A stretch of 64,000 nt of DNA from an uncultured Bacteroidota bacterium (GCA_903893815.1 CAITNS010000045.1:16145-80144); one strand, 5' to 3'. Numbered from the stretch's first letter, positions 48,043 to 58,607 are shown. Notes: a model not told the origin generated them from the letters alone. A program made the numbers and translations.

Positions 48043-48458
48043 AAGTGTTTTTAGACGCTAATATTTTGATATCTGTTTTAAATAAAGAATATCCTGTGTT
48101 TACTTTTAGTTCAAGAGTTTTAAGCTTAGCAGATAATTCAAAATATAAGTTTTATACGTCGCCATTATGTTTAGCAATTGCGTATTATTTTGCTGAAAAA
48201 AAATGTGGTAATGTGCAAGCGCGACATAAAATAGATTTATTGATTAGTAAATTACAAATCACAACGGTGAATGATAAAACGGTAAGAGATACAAACTTGA
48301 ATAAGAAAATCCACGATTTTGAAGATGGTTTACAGTATTATTCCGCACTTAATAGTGGCTGTAAATGCATTTTAACCGAAGATTTAAACGATTTTTATTT
48401 TTCGGAAATAGAGGTTCTTACAAGTCGTCGTTTTTTAGAGACGATAGTGTTTAAATAA
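48039..48458 (+). CDS. PIN-domain toxin (VapC-like)
   Basis: A 139-residue PIN-fold protein: MKVFLDANILISVL with the first Asp, the central FEDGLQYYSALNSGCKCILT with the second acidic residues, and EDLNDFYF. PIN toxins are Mg2+-dependent RNases, often cutting tRNA. Encoded directly after its antitoxin on the strand opposite to both two-component genes. The catalytic Asp set looks complete. Confidence 0.85.
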   Translation: MKVFLDANILISVLNKEYPVFTFSSRVLSLADNSKYKFYTSPLCLAIAYYFAEKKCGNVQARHKIDLLISKLQITTVNDKTVRDTNLNKKIHDFEDGLQYYSALNSGCKCILTEDLNDFYFSEIEVLTSRRFLETIVFK

Positions 48459-48475
48459 ATTTAATTTCAATTAAT

Positions 48476-49219
48476 TTATTTTGGAGTAACTGCTCTTGTT
48501 TTTAAAAACTCTGCAAACTCCTGTGAACGAGCTTTAGATACTTGAATACTTGTTCCATCTGCCATAATAATAGTTCCGCCTTCCGCATTTGAATATTCCT
48601 TAATGAAATCAATATTGATTAAAGATGAGCGGTGAATACGGAAAAACACATTAGTTGGCAAAATAGATTCAAACTCTTTTAAAGTTTTTGAAGCCACAAT
48701 TTTTTTAGCGTTATTTAAAAAGATATTTGTGTAATTATCAGATGCTTCTAACCAAATAATGTCTTTATAATCAATTAATGTAAAGCCTTTGCTATGGTTA
48801 ATTAATACTAAGTTTTTGTCATTTCCAGTTGGCGAAGCAGTTCCGCCTTTTTGCTCATAGTGTTTTACCACTTTTTTAACTGCACCTTGTAATTCGCTTA
48901 ACAATAACGGTTTTAATAAATAATCAATAGCGCCTGCTTTTACAGCATTGATGCCATGTTCGCTGTAAGCTGTTAAAAATATTAAGCAAAAGTCGCGGTG
49001 TACTAAACCATCAATCATCTCTAAACCTGTCATTCCAGGCATATTAATGTCGCAAAAAACCACGTCAGGTTTTAATTCCTGAATTAATTTTTTACCTTCC
49101 ATTCCGCTCGAAGCCTCAGCAATTACTTCTATTTCTGGGCAATAGCTAGCTAACATACTTTTAGTATTGCTACGGCTATTTTCTTCGTCGTCGATGATAA
49201 TGGTTTTGAAAATTTGCAT
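48476..49219 (-). CDS. LytTR-family response regulator
   Basis: A 247-residue regulator: receiver domain with acidic pocket (IIIDDEEN), phosphoacceptor Asp57 in VVFCDINMPGMTG, and Lys in YLLKPL. Then comes a LytTR DNA-binding domain (IIWLEASDNYTNIFLNNAKK, FFRIHRSSLINIDFIKEY). Its natural partner is the kinase at 44710-47652, now interrupted by a stop codon and separated by the toxin-antitoxin pair. Confidence 0.93.
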   Translation of the reverse strand: MQIFKTIIIDDEENSRSNTKSMLASYCPEIEVIAEASSGMEGKKLIQELKPDVVFCDINMPGMTGLEMIDGLVHRDFCLIFLTAYSEHGINAVKAGAIDYLLKPLLLSELQGAVKKVVKHYEQKGGTASPTGNDKNLVLINHSKGFTLIDYKDIIWLEASDNYTNIFLNNAKKIVASKTLKEFESILPTNVFFRIHRSSLINIDFIKEYSNAEGGTIIMADGTSIQVSKARSQEFAEFLKTRAVTPK

Positions 49220-49308
49220 AGTTTAGTTTATTTAACGCTAAGCTAATAAAAATTCATGTAACATTTTAGTCATTTATTTAATAATGCAACCGTTTGAGTA
49301 AAATAGTG

Positions 49309-49338
49309 TTTGTTAATAGGGAGCAATCATTATCTTAG
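49309..49338 (+). promoter_or_regulatory. candidate promoter of the DPP4 gene
   Basis: TTTG at 49309-49312 and TATCTTAG at 49331-49338, spacer 18; one mismatch in the -7 box. The ATG is 28 bases after it. Confidence 0.45.
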
Positions 49339-49365
49339 CACTTTAAATAAACAAAACACCATTTT

Positions 49366-51546
49366 ATGAAGTCTTTTTTTCTTTCTGTTGCGGTTTTTTC
49401 GATAGTGTCTATAAACTGCTATGCTCAAAAAACAATATCTGTTGAGGATATTTGGAGTAAATATGCTTTTATGCCAGCTTCTGTGGGGGCGTTTAATGCC
49501 ATGAAAGATGGGTTACATTATACTGATCTTGAAAAAGAAGGTGATTTTGATAATATTGTAAAATATGAGTTGAAATCAGGAAAAAAAGTAGCGGTTTTAG
49601 TAAAAGGTGCTGATGTGAAAGTTGGAGATAAAACCATTAATATCAGCGATTATTCTTTTAGTCCAGATGAAACCAAATTGTTTTTTTCAACAGAATCTGA
49701 AGGTATTTACCGTCGTTCATCTGTTGAAACAAATTATGTGTATGATATTAAAACAGGAAAAACAATGCCTTTATCGGATAATGGTAAACAAATGTTTGCC
49801 ACATTTTCGCCAGTTGGCAATAAAGTAGCTTTTGTACGTGCTAATAATTTATTTATTAAAGATTTAGATAATGGAAAAGAAACTCAAGTAACAACAGATG
49901 GAAAAAACAACGAAATTAAAAATGGTTGGGCAGATTGGGTTTATGAAGAAGAATTTAGTAAAGCCAATTATTTTGAATGGAATGCAGATGGCAGCAAATT
50001 AGCTTTTGTTCGTTTTGATGAAAGCAAAGTAAAAGAGTATTCATTTGATGAATATAATAACAATCTGTATCCTGATAAAGTAACTTTTAAATATCCCAAG
50101 GCTGGAGAAGATAATTCTGTATTATCTGTTTATGTGTATGATTTAGCAGGAAATAAAACAATTATGGTAGATATCGGTAAAGAAACGGATATTTACATTC
50201 CTCGTATTCAATGGACAACCGATAAGAATACCTTGTCATTACAACGCATGAACCGTTTACAAAACAAAGTAGAGTTGATGTATGCAAATGCAACTGACGG
50301 TTCAACAAAAACTATTTTAAATGAAGAGTCTAAAACGTATATTGATATTACAGATGATTTAATTTTCCTTCCTAATAACAAAGGATTTATTTGGAGTAGT
50401 GAAGCTGATAATTACAATCATTTATACTATTACGATAACACAGGAAAATTAGTCAATCAAATTACGAAAGGAAATTGGGATGTGATTTCATTTAATGGTT
50501 ATGATGAAAAATTAAATACCTTATATTATATTTCTACTGAACAAGGCCAAATCAATAGAGATATTTACAGTATTAAATTAGATGGGACTTCTAAAAAACG
50601 CTTATCAACAGCTCAAGGAACGTCAAGTGCTGATTTTAGTACAGGATTAAAATATTATGTAAGTTTTTATTCAAATGCTAATACGCCACCAGTTTACGAA
50701 TTACACAGTGCAGATGGAAAACTAATCAAAGTATTAGAAGATAACGCGGCTTTAAAAGCAAAAATGAAAGAATATTCCCTTTCTACTAAAGAATTTTTTA
50801 CGTTTAAAAATACAGATGGTGTAGAGTTGAACGGATGGATGATGAAACCACAAAATTTTGATGCTACTAAAAAATACCCTGTTTATATGTTTGCCTACAA
50901 TGGTCCTGGCTCAAATGAATGTAATAATGCATGGGAAACCTTTGATTTTTGGTGGCATTCCTTATTAAATCAAGAAGGTTATATGGTGGTTTGTGTGGAT
51001 GGTAGAGGAACTTTAGGTCGCGGACGTGAATTTAAACACTGCACGTATTTGCAATTAGGTAAATTAGAAACTTTGGATCAAATAGATGCCGCAAAATATT
51101 TAGGAGCATTACCTTATGTTGATAAAATACGCATTGGTTTCCAAGGTTGGAGTTACGGTGGTTATATGGCATCGTTATTAATTACTAAAGGAGCAGAATA
51201 TTTTAAATCAACAATTGCGGTAGCTCCAGTAACAAACTGGAAATTTTACGACAATATTTACACCGAGCGTTTTTTACGCAAGCCACAGGATAATAAAAGT
51301 GGTTACGAAGATAATTCGCCTGTAAATTTCACTAAGCAAATGAAAGGAAATTTCTTATTAATTCATGGTAGCGGCGATGATAATGTGCATTATCAAAATT
51401 CGATGGAATTGGCTAATGCTTTAGTTAAAAACAACAAAACTTTTGATTTTATGACCTATCCTAACAAAAATCATGGTATTTATGGTGGTTATACCAGAAC
51501 CCACTTATATAACAAGATGTTGAAATTTGTGAAGGAGAATTTGTAG
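49366..51546 (+). CDS. dipeptidyl-peptidase IV (S9B)
   Basis: A 726-residue exported prolyl oligopeptidase-family enzyme that removes Xaa-Pro dipeptides. Signal peptide to about residue 21 (NCYAQ). The beta-propeller domain covers residues 40-450, with DWVYEEEF carrying the Glu pair for substrate N-terminus binding. The hydrolase domain has Ser in GWSYGGYMASLL, Asp in GSGDDNVH, His in NKNHGIYGG. Monocistronic. With the S46 enzyme it gives the cell two dipeptide-releasing peptidases. Confidence 0.94.
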   Translation: MKSFFLSVAVFSIVSINCYAQKTISVEDIWSKYAFMPASVGAFNAMKDGLHYTDLEKEGDFDNIVKYELKSGKKVAVLVKGADVKVGDKTINISDYSFSPDETKLFFSTESEGIYRRSSVETNYVYDIKTGKTMPLSDNGKQMFATFSPVGNKVAFVRANNLFIKDLDNGKETQVTTDGKNNEIKNGWADWVYEEEFSKANYFEWNADGSKLAFVRFDESKVKEYSFDEYNNNLYPDKVTFKYPKAGEDNSVLSVYVYDLAGNKTIMVDIGKETDIYIPRIQWTTDKNTLSLQRMNRLQNKVELMYANATDGSTKTILNEESKTYIDITDDLIFLPNNKGFIWSSEADNYNHLYYYDNTGKLVNQITKGNWDVISFNGYDEKLNTLYYISTEQGQINRDIYSIKLDGTSKKRLSTAQGTSSADFSTGLKYYVSFYSNANTPPVYELHSADGKLIKVLEDNAALKAKMKEYSLSTKEFFTFKNTDGVELNGWMMKPQNFDATKKYPVYMFAYNGPGSNECNNAWETFDFWWHSLLNQEGYMVVCVDGRGTLGRGREFKHCTYLQLGKLETLDQIDAAKYLGALPYVDKIRIGFQGWSYGGYMASLLITKGAEYFKSTIAVAPVTNWKFYDNIYTERFLRKPQDNKSGYEDNSPVNFTKQMKGNFLLIHGSGDDNVHYQNSMELANALVKNNKTFDFMTYPNKNHGIYGGYTRTHLYNKMLKFVKENL

Positions 51547-51620
51547 CCTCATCAAGGGATTATTAATCTAATGATTGTTAATACTCGTCTTAATTTATTT
51601 TCTTAGTTTAATTATTTAGC

Positions 51621-51628
51621 TATATTTG
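51621..51628 (+). promoter_or_regulatory. candidate -7 box of the patatin gene
   Basis: TATATTTG, an exact TAnnTTTG match, 55 bases before the patatin ATG. No clear -33 box. Confidence 0.4.
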
Positions 51629-51682
51629 GTAGTCTATTGATATGCTAAATTGGTTTAACATTTATAAATAGTATTCAATTAA

Positions 51683-52717
51683 ATGAGTAGTTCGGAAGGA
51701 ATTAAAAAAGTTGGTATCGCCTTGCAAGGTGGAGGTGCTCATGGAGCATTTACTTGGGGTGTTTTAGATAGATTATTGGAGGCTGAACATATTGTAGCTG
51801 ATGCTATGTGTGGCACTAGCGCTGGCGCTGTTAATGCAGTTGTTTGTGCTTATGGTTTGCATATTGGTGGACCAAAAAAAGCAAAAGAATTATTGGAAAC
51901 ATTGTGGCGTAAGGTTGCACAGGCAGGTAGCTTTTTTCAACCTAGTACTTTCGATAAATTATTTAGCGATGGAGATATTCATAATTCTCCGGGGTATATG
52001 TTATTTAATAATATGACTCAGTATATGTCTCCTTATAATTTTAATCCTTTAAATTATAATCCTTTACGTGATATTTTAACAGATTTGATTGATTTTAAAG
52101 AGCTGCAGATGTATAACAAAAAGAAGCTGTTCATCTGTGCTACCAACGTTAAAACCAATAGAGCTAAAATTTTTGGCAATAAAGATATCACAGTAGATAC
52201 TGTTTTAGCTTCAGCTTGCTTGCCGCAATTATTTCAAGCAGTGCAAATAGATGGCGAATATTATTGGGATGGTGGTTACATGGGTAATCCTCCAATTTTC
52301 CCTTTAATTACCAATACAAATTTGCATGATATTGTTTTAATTAAAATTAATTCTATTAATATAGGTTCAGTGCCTACTTCTGCAAGAGATATTGCTGATC
52401 GAGTAAACGAAATTTCATTTAATAGCAGTTTGATAAACGAAATGAAATTAATTCACTATCGAAACGAATTGTTGAGGAATGGGATTTTAAAAACGGATGA
52501 TAAAGCAAATAGAGAGATTTTTGTACACACTATTTCTGGATATGATGCATTAAGTCAGTTGAGTTATAGCAGTAAAATGAACACCTCTTGGGACTTTTTA
52601 TTAAGTTTAAAAGAACGTGGACGTCAAACAGCTTCAAAATGGTTGGAGACAGATTATAAGCAAGTCGGAATTAAATCTACCTTTGACGTTGAAGAGCATT
52701 TCTTCGATAAATTTTAA
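51683..52717 (+). CDS. patatin-like phospholipase
   Basis: A 344-residue patatin-fold lipid acyl hydrolase. The anion hole is LQGGGAHGAF, the nucleophile Ser is in CGTSAGAVNA (GxSxG), and the Asp is in WDGGYMGNPP (DGG). No signal peptide. Ends 20 bases before the porin-like gene, so the two may be transcribed together. Substrate not determinable. Confidence 0.9.
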   Translation: MSSSEGIKKVGIALQGGGAHGAFTWGVLDRLLEAEHIVADAMCGTSAGAVNAVVCAYGLHIGGPKKAKELLETLWRKVAQAGSFFQPSTFDKLFSDGDIHNSPGYMLFNNMTQYMSPYNFNPLNYNPLRDILTDLIDFKELQMYNKKKLFICATNVKTNRAKIFGNKDITVDTVLASACLPQLFQAVQIDGEYYWDGGYMGNPPIFPLITNTNLHDIVLIKINSINIGSVPTSARDIADRVNEISFNSSLINEMKLIHYRNELLRNGILKTDDKANREIFVHTISGYDALSQLSYSSKMNTSWDFLLSLKERGRQTASKWLETDYKQVGIKSTFDVEEHFFDKF

Positions 52718-52737
52718 GTTTTCATTTTCTGGGTTTA

Positions 52738-54579
52738 ATGAGTAAACATAAACATACTTTTTGTAGTAAATTATTACTATGCTTATGGTTTGTATCTTAT
52801 TCATTAACATCACAGGTAAATTATCCAACAGATAGTAGTTTTATTAATACATTGACTCATGCAGATAAAAAAAACTTGCAACAGTTTTTGTATTCTAAGA
52901 TTGATACGAGCATTACTAATTTTCAGAATTATTTTCCAAGAAATACGAACGGTCATTTAGGAATGCCATCTGCTCCTTTATATATTAATTATCAATCTAA
53001 AGCACTTGGCTTTAATTTATTTACCACACCTTATCAAAATGACATGATAAGTGCTGATGATGTAAAGTATTACCAAACAAAAGGGCCTTATGCTAGTTTA
53101 ACAGGAATTGCCGGAAGCAAGCAAGAACAAGCCTTTAAATTGTTGTTTTCAAACACCTTTAAAAATAAATTAAATATTACCTTGGGTTTTAATCGTTATA
53201 GTGGTATTGGTTTTTATCAAAAACAACAAAGTTTTACTAATAATTTTTATACAACCTCAAACTATTCTTCAAAAAATAATAGAGTAGGGTATTATGCTTA
53301 CGTATTATATAATAAAGTAAAACATCAAGAAAACGGAGGCATCTCAAACGATACTTTGTTTTTAGAAAATGTTTCAATCAATAAATTTTTACTACCAGTT
53401 AATTTAAATTATGCAAAACGCGAATTAAGAAATACCACTTTTGATTTTAATCCTTGGTTTAGGTTAAATAAAAGCGACGATAGTTCTTCGGTACTTTCTC
53501 ATTTTATAGACTATCAATTTAATTATTCGGGTAATTATTCGAAGTTTGCTGATGTTAACAGTGGTGAAGAGTCCTTTTATAAGGTGTTTTATTTAGATAC
53601 TGTTTCTACAAAAGATTCAACTCATTGGCGAACCATCAACAATGCATTAAATTATACTTTAAAGATTAATCCTATCAATACTAAATTAAAGATTGGTTAT
53701 AAAAACGAAATTAATCAAGTGTATCAATATTTAGATTCTACATTTATGAATCATATTGTAAATGCTGGTTTATACGTGAGTAAAAATAAGTATACTGGTT
53801 TTGTAAAAGCCAACTATGTTGCTCAAGGCTCTAATCAAAATGATTATACTTTAGAAATTAATAATAGCTACAAACAAAATATAGCTAAAGTCCCATTTGT
53901 CATAAAATTAAATGCAAGCATCGAAAAACGCCACCCTGATTTTATATTTAATAATTGGTTAAGCAATCATTATGTATGGAATAATAATTTCTCGCCTATT
54001 GATAAACAACAGGCTTTGTTTTCTATTAGCACAAATGATAATCGTTTTGATATCGGTGTGGTTTATCAGAATGTAAAAAACTTTATTTATTTTAATGAAT
54101 TAGCTGTTCCAGAACAAACTCCCATTGGTATTCAAAATATTTCGGCTTTTATTCACAAAGATGTTTTGTTGTTTAAGCATTTGGGTATTAATGCAAAGTA
54201 TAATTACCAAAGTTCTTCATATCAGGCAATTATTAGTTTGCCAAATCATGTTATTAATGGTGCATTGTACTATCAAGGTAACTTATTTAAACGTGCTTTA
54301 CAAATTCAAATAGGATTTAATGCTCAGTACTTTAGTTCGTTTTATGGATATGCTTATATGCCTATGACTAATCAGTATTATGTGCAAACTACTAAAACAG
54401 TGGGCGATTATCCTTACGTTGATTTCTTTTTAAATGCACGAATCAAGCCAGTTCGAATCTTTGTTAAGATTGATCACGTCACACAAGGATTGCTTGGCGG
54501 AAATTATTCTTTAACTCCTGGCTATTTACAAAACGATAGAGCCTTTAAATTTGGAGTAAATTGGTTGTTTTTTGATTAG
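52738..54579 (+). CDS. putative outer-membrane porin-like beta-barrel protein
   Basis: A 613-residue exported protein. N-terminal signal (SKLLLCLWFVSYSLTSQ), then alternating amphipathic strands throughout (LNITLGFNRYSGIGFYQ, KLKIGYKNEINQVYQ) with a terminal Phe-rich strand (FKFGVNWLFFD), as in outer-membrane barrels of the Bacteroidota putative-porin family. I cannot name a ligand. Possibly cotranscribed with the patatin gene. Confidence 0.7.
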   Translation: MSKHKHTFCSKLLLCLWFVSYSLTSQVNYPTDSSFINTLTHADKKNLQQFLYSKIDTSITNFQNYFPRNTNGHLGMPSAPLYINYQSKALGFNLFTTPYQNDMISADDVKYYQTKGPYASLTGIAGSKQEQAFKLLFSNTFKNKLNITLGFNRYSGIGFYQKQQSFTNNFYTTSNYSSKNNRVGYYAYVLYNKVKHQENGGISNDTLFLENVSINKFLLPVNLNYAKRELRNTTFDFNPWFRLNKSDDSSSVLSHFIDYQFNYSGNYSKFADVNSGEESFYKVFYLDTVSTKDSTHWRTINNALNYTLKINPINTKLKIGYKNEINQVYQYLDSTFMNHIVNAGLYVSKNKYTGFVKANYVAQGSNQNDYTLEINNSYKQNIAKVPFVIKLNASIEKRHPDFIFNNWLSNHYVWNNNFSPIDKQQALFSISTNDNRFDIGVVYQNVKNFIYFNELAVPEQTPIGIQNISAFIHKDVLLFKHLGINAKYNYQSSSYQAIISLPNHVINGALYYQGNLFKRALQIQIGFNAQYFSSFYGYAYMPMTNQYYVQTTKTVGDYPYVDFFLNARIKPVRIFVKIDHVTQGLLGGNYSLTPGYLQNDRAFKFGVNWLFFD

Positions 54580-54619
54580 TAGCCTTTAGGATACTAGCAA
54601 TATTTTAAGCTCAATTCTA

Positions 54620-55714
54620 TTATTCATAAGAAACATAACTCACAATAGGGTAGTGGTCAGTCAACGTTTCAGCTAAATGGTGATATTGTTTACTTGTAAA
54701 TTCTTTACTGTGCAAGATATAGTCGATTCTAAATCTTGGAAACTTGCCTGCATAGGTTTGTTCAAAGCCGGAGCCTGATTCAACAAAAGCATCTTTTAAA
54801 TTGCCTCGTACTGTATTGTAAACATAGGAAGCTGGAGTATCATTAAAATCTCCACAAACAATCACTTTGTATTTGCAACTAGCAATGTGAGCGGCAATAG
54901 CATCTGCTTGGATTGCTCTTTTTGTAAAAGCTCTTTTTAAACGACGTAATATGTTTTTACTTTTTTCAACTTCATCTTTAGTATCAACCGTATCATTTTT
55001 CACTTGATCTAAAAATTTGTAATCTGCTTTTTGAAAACGAATAGATTGCAAGTGCATATTATAAACACGAATCGTATCTTTTTTAACGACGATGTCTGAA
55101 TATATACAAAGATTATTAGCACTTGTATTAAATTCAATTTTTCCTTTTTTGATGATGGGGAATTTTGTGAAAGTGGCTATACCCCAATGGTCATTTCCTC
55201 TTAAAGTTGTTGTATATTCTATATGATGGTTTTTAGCATTTAATAAACCTGTCATCGTATCAATATTATTGAAATCACCTTTTTCTTCCGAAGTATAAAA
55301 CTCTTGTAAACATAAGATATCTGGATTTTCTTCAGCTAAAGCGGTTAAAATAATATTACGGCTTTGAGTATTTTTTGTCCAATTATATAAATCAAACAAC
55401 ATAGAGTTATAACTCATCACTTTAATGTCTTTATTGGAAACGGCATCTGATGTAAAATCAAATTGTATAAAGCCTAAACAAGTTTTAGCACTCAATAAAA
55501 CAGCAATAAATGAAAACGCAGCGTGAACTCTAAATTGAGCAAACCAATATATAGCAAAACAAATATTTACAAATACAATGATGGGGAATCCCAATCCAAA
55601 AAATGCCAATACCCAAAAATGGTCAGGCGAAATATATTTTGAGGCAATAGCACTTATTAAACTAACAATAAAGACATAGTTTATCCAAAGTAAAATGCGA
55701 TTTACTCTGGACAA
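54620..55714 (-). CDS. endonuclease/exonuclease/phosphatase-fold protein with membrane N-terminus
   Basis: A 364-residue protein: three spans in the first 90 residues, then an EEP-fold hydrolase domain with ILCLQEFYT, CGDFNDTP and the final TDHYPIVSYV. The catalytic His-Asp set is present, so the activity should be phosphodiester or phosphomonoester hydrolysis. No ATG precedes the first span; a TTG at 55714 is the best start, and the frame is open back to about 55800 without any usual start codon. DNA or lipid substrate unresolved. Confidence 0.8.
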   Translation of the reverse strand: MSRVNRILLWINYVFIVSLISAIASKYISPDHFWVLAFFGLGFPIIVFVNICFAIYWFAQFRVHAAFSFIAVLLSAKTCLGFIQFDFTSDAVSNKDIKVMSYNSMLFDLYNWTKNTQSRNIILTALAEENPDILCLQEFYTSEEKGDFNNIDTMTGLLNAKNHHIEYTTTLRGNDHWGIATFTKFPIIKKGKIEFNTSANNLCIYSDIVVKKDTIRVYNMHLQSIRFQKADYKFLDQVKNDTVDTKDEVEKSKNILRRLKRAFTKRAIQADAIAAHIASCKYKVIVCGDFNDTPASYVYNTVRGNLKDAFVESGSGFEQTYAGKFPRFRIDYILHSKEFTSKQYHHLAETLTDHYPIVSYVSYE

Positions 55715-56017
55715 CTTTTTAGCATTTCTTCGGTGAATAATTGCTCTTAGTTCGGGAATAGATATGTTAGAGAGGAAACTGATAGTGTTATTTGATTAGT
55801 AGCAGTTGAAATTTCACTTCCCCTCGTTCTTTTTTCTTGAAAAAAAAGAACCAAAAATTCAAGACGAAAGACCAACTCCAATCTTTTTCTCCCTCGAAAA
55901 GCCTTCGCAATTCCACCGAAAAAATTGTAGTTCGCTCTCTTTCGTCAAAAGCAGCCGCACTATTACCAACGTATGCAGTAGTGTCTATTTTGTTGTGAAA
56001 TATTTGTTTAATTATTT
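55715..56017. repeat. candidate interspersed repeat with hairpin
   Basis: A 303-base gene-free stretch. It holds a hairpin with GTTCTTTTTT (55826-55835), CTTG loop and AAAAAAGAAC (55842-55851), followed by a run reading CCAAAAATTCAAGACGAAAG. Phrases like this recur between genes in many Bacteroidota, often translated by mistake as KKKER- or WFFFFKKK-type hypothetical proteins. No supported gene. Confidence 0.5.
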
Positions 56018-56668
56018 TCACTGTATTAACCCGTCTTTCATAATTAGTTTTCTATCAGCCATATTTGCTAATATTTCGTTGTGAGTTACAACCACAATAG
56101 TTTGCTTTAATTCATCTCTTAACTTAAAAAACAATTGATGTAAATTTTGGGCATTCTCACTATCTAAATTTCCACTAGGTTCATCTGCAAAAATAACTTT
56201 AGGGTTATTTATTAAAGCCCTGGCAACAGCTACGCGTTGTTGCTCGCCGCCAGATAATTCTGAAGGTTTGTGATTGGCTCGGTGTCTTAATCCTAATAAA
56301 TCTAGTAATTCGTTAGCTTTTAATTCAGCTTCTTTTTTTGAAGTTTTATTGATGAAAGCAGGAATACAAACATTTTCTAATGCTGTAAATTCAGGTAATA
56401 AGTGGTGAAACTGAAATACAAAACCAATATGTTGATTTCTAAAAGCAGCTAATTTTTTTTCGTTTAAGGAAGTAATATTTACACCATTAAATAAAATTTC
56501 TCCTGAAGTTACCTTATCGAGTGTTCCAAGAATAGTTAATAGGGTTGTTTTGCCAGCACCCGAAGAACCAACAATAGAAACGACTTCGGAAGGTTGAATA
56601 TGTAAATCAACTCCTTTTAAAACCTCTAGCGAGCCGTATTGCTTTTTAATGTTTTTACCTATGATCAT
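56018..56668 (-). CDS. LolD/MacB-type ABC transporter ATPase
   Basis: A 216-residue ATPase. Walker A is GSSGAGKTT, the Q-loop region is [12 protein letters not shown], the signature is [15 protein letters not shown] and Walker [13 protein letters not shown]. This subfamily drives lipoprotein release (LolCDE) or MacB-type export. The usual membrane subunit is not adjacent, so it must work with a protein encoded elsewhere. Starts one base after the PorE-like gene's stop. Confidence 0.88.
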   Translation of the reverse strand: MIIGKNIKKQYGSLEVLKGVDLHIQPSEVVSIVGSSGAGKTTLLTILGTLDKVTSGEILFNGVNITSLNEKKLAAFRNQHIGFVFQFHHLLPEFTALENVCIPAFINKTSKKEAELKANELLDLLGLRHRANHKPSELSGGEQQRVAVARALINNPKVIFADEPSGNLDSENAQNLHQLFFKLRDELKQTIVVVTHNEILANMADRKLIMKDGLIQ

Positions 56669-56669
56669 G

Positions 56670-58607
56670 TTATTTTGCTAATACTTTTAATTCTGTTCTT
56701 CTGTTTTTGGCTTTGTTTTCAGGAGAATCATTTGGTGCTTTTGGTTTAGTGTCGCCATATCCTTTATAAGATAAATTTGCAGCTAGGATAGGACCTTTTT
56801 CAATGACATAATCATAAATAGCTTTTGCTCTATTGTTTGATAAGGTTTTATTAAATACTTTATCTCCGCTATTATCTGTATGCCCGCTAAACTCAACTTT
56901 TAATGTTGGATTTGCTTTTAAGAAAGCAATAATTTTTTGTAACTCTGCTTTTGATTCAGCTTTCAAATCCGCTTTATTCACATCAAAGAAGATGTTTTTT
57001 AATTCAATGATTCCAGTATCAATTGGTTGCAAAGGAATTTGTAATTGATAAGGTTTGTTGTAATCTGCTACTTTATCTTTTAAAGAAAAATTGTCGCTGT
57101 AAAATAAAAAACCTGGTTTACTAACATTAACTAAATAATTGTGGTTAGACGTTAAGGTTACTAAAAATTCTCCTGCACTATTGCTATAGGCACTTGTTAC
57201 GGATTGTTGTGTTTCTAAATCAATTAATTCAATAATCGCTTCAAGGTTATCTTTAGTCTTAGCATTAAATGTGTGACCTTTTACATAAGTGATTTTTTCG
57301 GGTCTCAATGCTTCAGGTAGTTCAAATTCATATAAATCTAATTCGCCAAATCCGCCTTCTCTTTTACTCGAAAAATATGCGTGTTTACTATCAGGGCTTA
57401 CAACTAATTTAAATTCTTGGTCTACTGTATTTATAGGATATCCTAAATTAATTGCAGGCCCCCAACTATCATCTTCTTGTTTTCTACTCATATAAATATC
57501 TGTTTTGCCCATTCCAACTCTACCATTTGAACTAAAATAGAGAGTTTTATTATCTGGATGAATAAAAACTGACTGTTCATTTTTTAATGTATTTATATTA
57601 TCACCTAGCTTTATTGGTTCTTTAAATTTCCCATCATTTCCAATTTCTGAAAAGTAAATATCACCTACATGATTTCTACTTCCTCCTCTAACAAAATAAA
57701 GTGTTTTACCATCGCTGCTAAAACTTGGTTGAGTTTCCCAGTTAGCCGTATTTATTGGAGGACCAACATTTTGAGGTTTTGTCCATTTTCCATTAATTTT
57801 TTCTGTATAAAAAATGTCACAACTGCCATAACCTTTATTATTTCCAAGATATACTAAATTTTGATCGCCACACGCCGCAAAAAACATAAAATTACCAGCT
57901 ACAGATAAAGAGGGGGCGCCTTCATTACAATTAGAATTTAATTCTATAACAGGTACTGACTTTTCATTGTTTACAGACATACAAAAATCTTCTTGGTCAG
58001 GCTCGTTTTCACAATTTCGTCTATCTAAATAATTTCTGGTAAAAATAAAGTACTTTAAATCTGCACTCATGCTAGGCAAATATTCCTCCTGAGCTGAATT
58101 TATTCTTTCTCCCATATTTATAGGTTTAATTGGAAGAGGAGATGCAATTTGTGCTTCTGCAAATTTCGCTGATTTAAGTAAAAATTCAGCTTCTTCTTTG
58201 ATTGAAGGATTTATTCTCGGGAAGGAAAGATATTTCTCTAAATTTATTTTGGCGTCAGTGTATTGTCCAGAATGAAATTGTAATTCAGCTAATTGATAAT
58301 AGTTATTTACGTAGTAAGGAGAAAGTGCTTTTTTAAAATTATCAATTGCTTTTTGATTATTATTTGTTTCAATAAATATTACGCCCAGTAAGGCGTAAGC
58401 TTCTATGAAATTCGGATCTTTTGAAATAGCATCGTTAAATTTTGATTCAGCTTTTTCATAATTTCTTATATCAAGCATTTTTTTGCCATCCTCGAATAAA
58501 GATATGGCCTTTTTATTATTACTTGTATATGTACCTGGAGGTAAACTTTGAGAAAAAGCAATAGTAACAGATAGTGAAATAAAAAGTAAGGAATATAGAT
58601 ATCGCAT
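56670..58607 (-). CDS. PorE-like OmpA-family protein (TPR, PD40 propeller, CRD, OmpA)
   Basis: A 645-residue exported protein with four parts: signal peptide (to AFSQ); TPR repeats (about residues 30-150, [20 protein letters not shown]); a WD40-like PD40 propeller (160-430); a carboxypeptidase-regulatory-like domain (about 440-520). A C-terminal OmpA domain binds peptidoglycan ([28 protein letters not shown]). This is the layout of PorE, a T9SS component that anchors the machine to peptidoglycan. Paralogues with this layout exist, so the exact name is uncertain. Confidence 0.85.
   Translation of the reverse strand: MRYLYSLLFISLSVTIAFSQSLPPGTYTSNNKKAISLFEDGKKMLDIRNYEKAESKFNDAISKDPNFIEAYALLGVIFIETNNNQKAIDNFKKALSPYYVNNYYQLAELQFHSGQYTDAKINLEKYLSFPRINPSIKEEAEFLLKSAKFAEAQIASPLPIKPINMGERINSAQEEYLPSMSADLKYFIFTRNYLDRRNCENEPDQEDFCMSVNNEKSVPVIELNSNCNEGAPSLSVAGNFMFFAACGDQNLVYLGNNKGYGSCDIFYTEKINGKWTKPQNVGPPINTANWETQPSFSSDGKTLYFVRGGSRNHVGDIYFSEIGNDGKFKEPIKLGDNINTLKNEQSVFIHPDNKTLYFSSNGRVGMGKTDIYMSRKQEDDSWGPAINLGYPINTVDQEFKLVVSPDSKHAYFSSKREGGFGELDLYEFELPEALRPEKITYVKGHTFNAKTKDNLEAIIELIDLETQQSVTSAYSNSAGEFLVTLTSNHNYLVNVSKPGFLFYSDNFSLKDKVADYNKPYQLQIPLQPIDTGIIELKNIFFDVNKADLKAESKAELQKIIAFLKANPTLKVEFSGHTDNSGDKVFNKTLSNNRAKAIYDYVIEKGPILAANLSYKGYGDTKPKAPNDSPENKAKNRRTELKVLAK

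Noticed and set aside
55788..56084. Two overlapping frames on opposite strands in the gap before the LolD-like gene
   Set aside because: Both read as low-complexity K/F/S-rich sequence over a hairpin-bearing repeat; no domain or conserved start.
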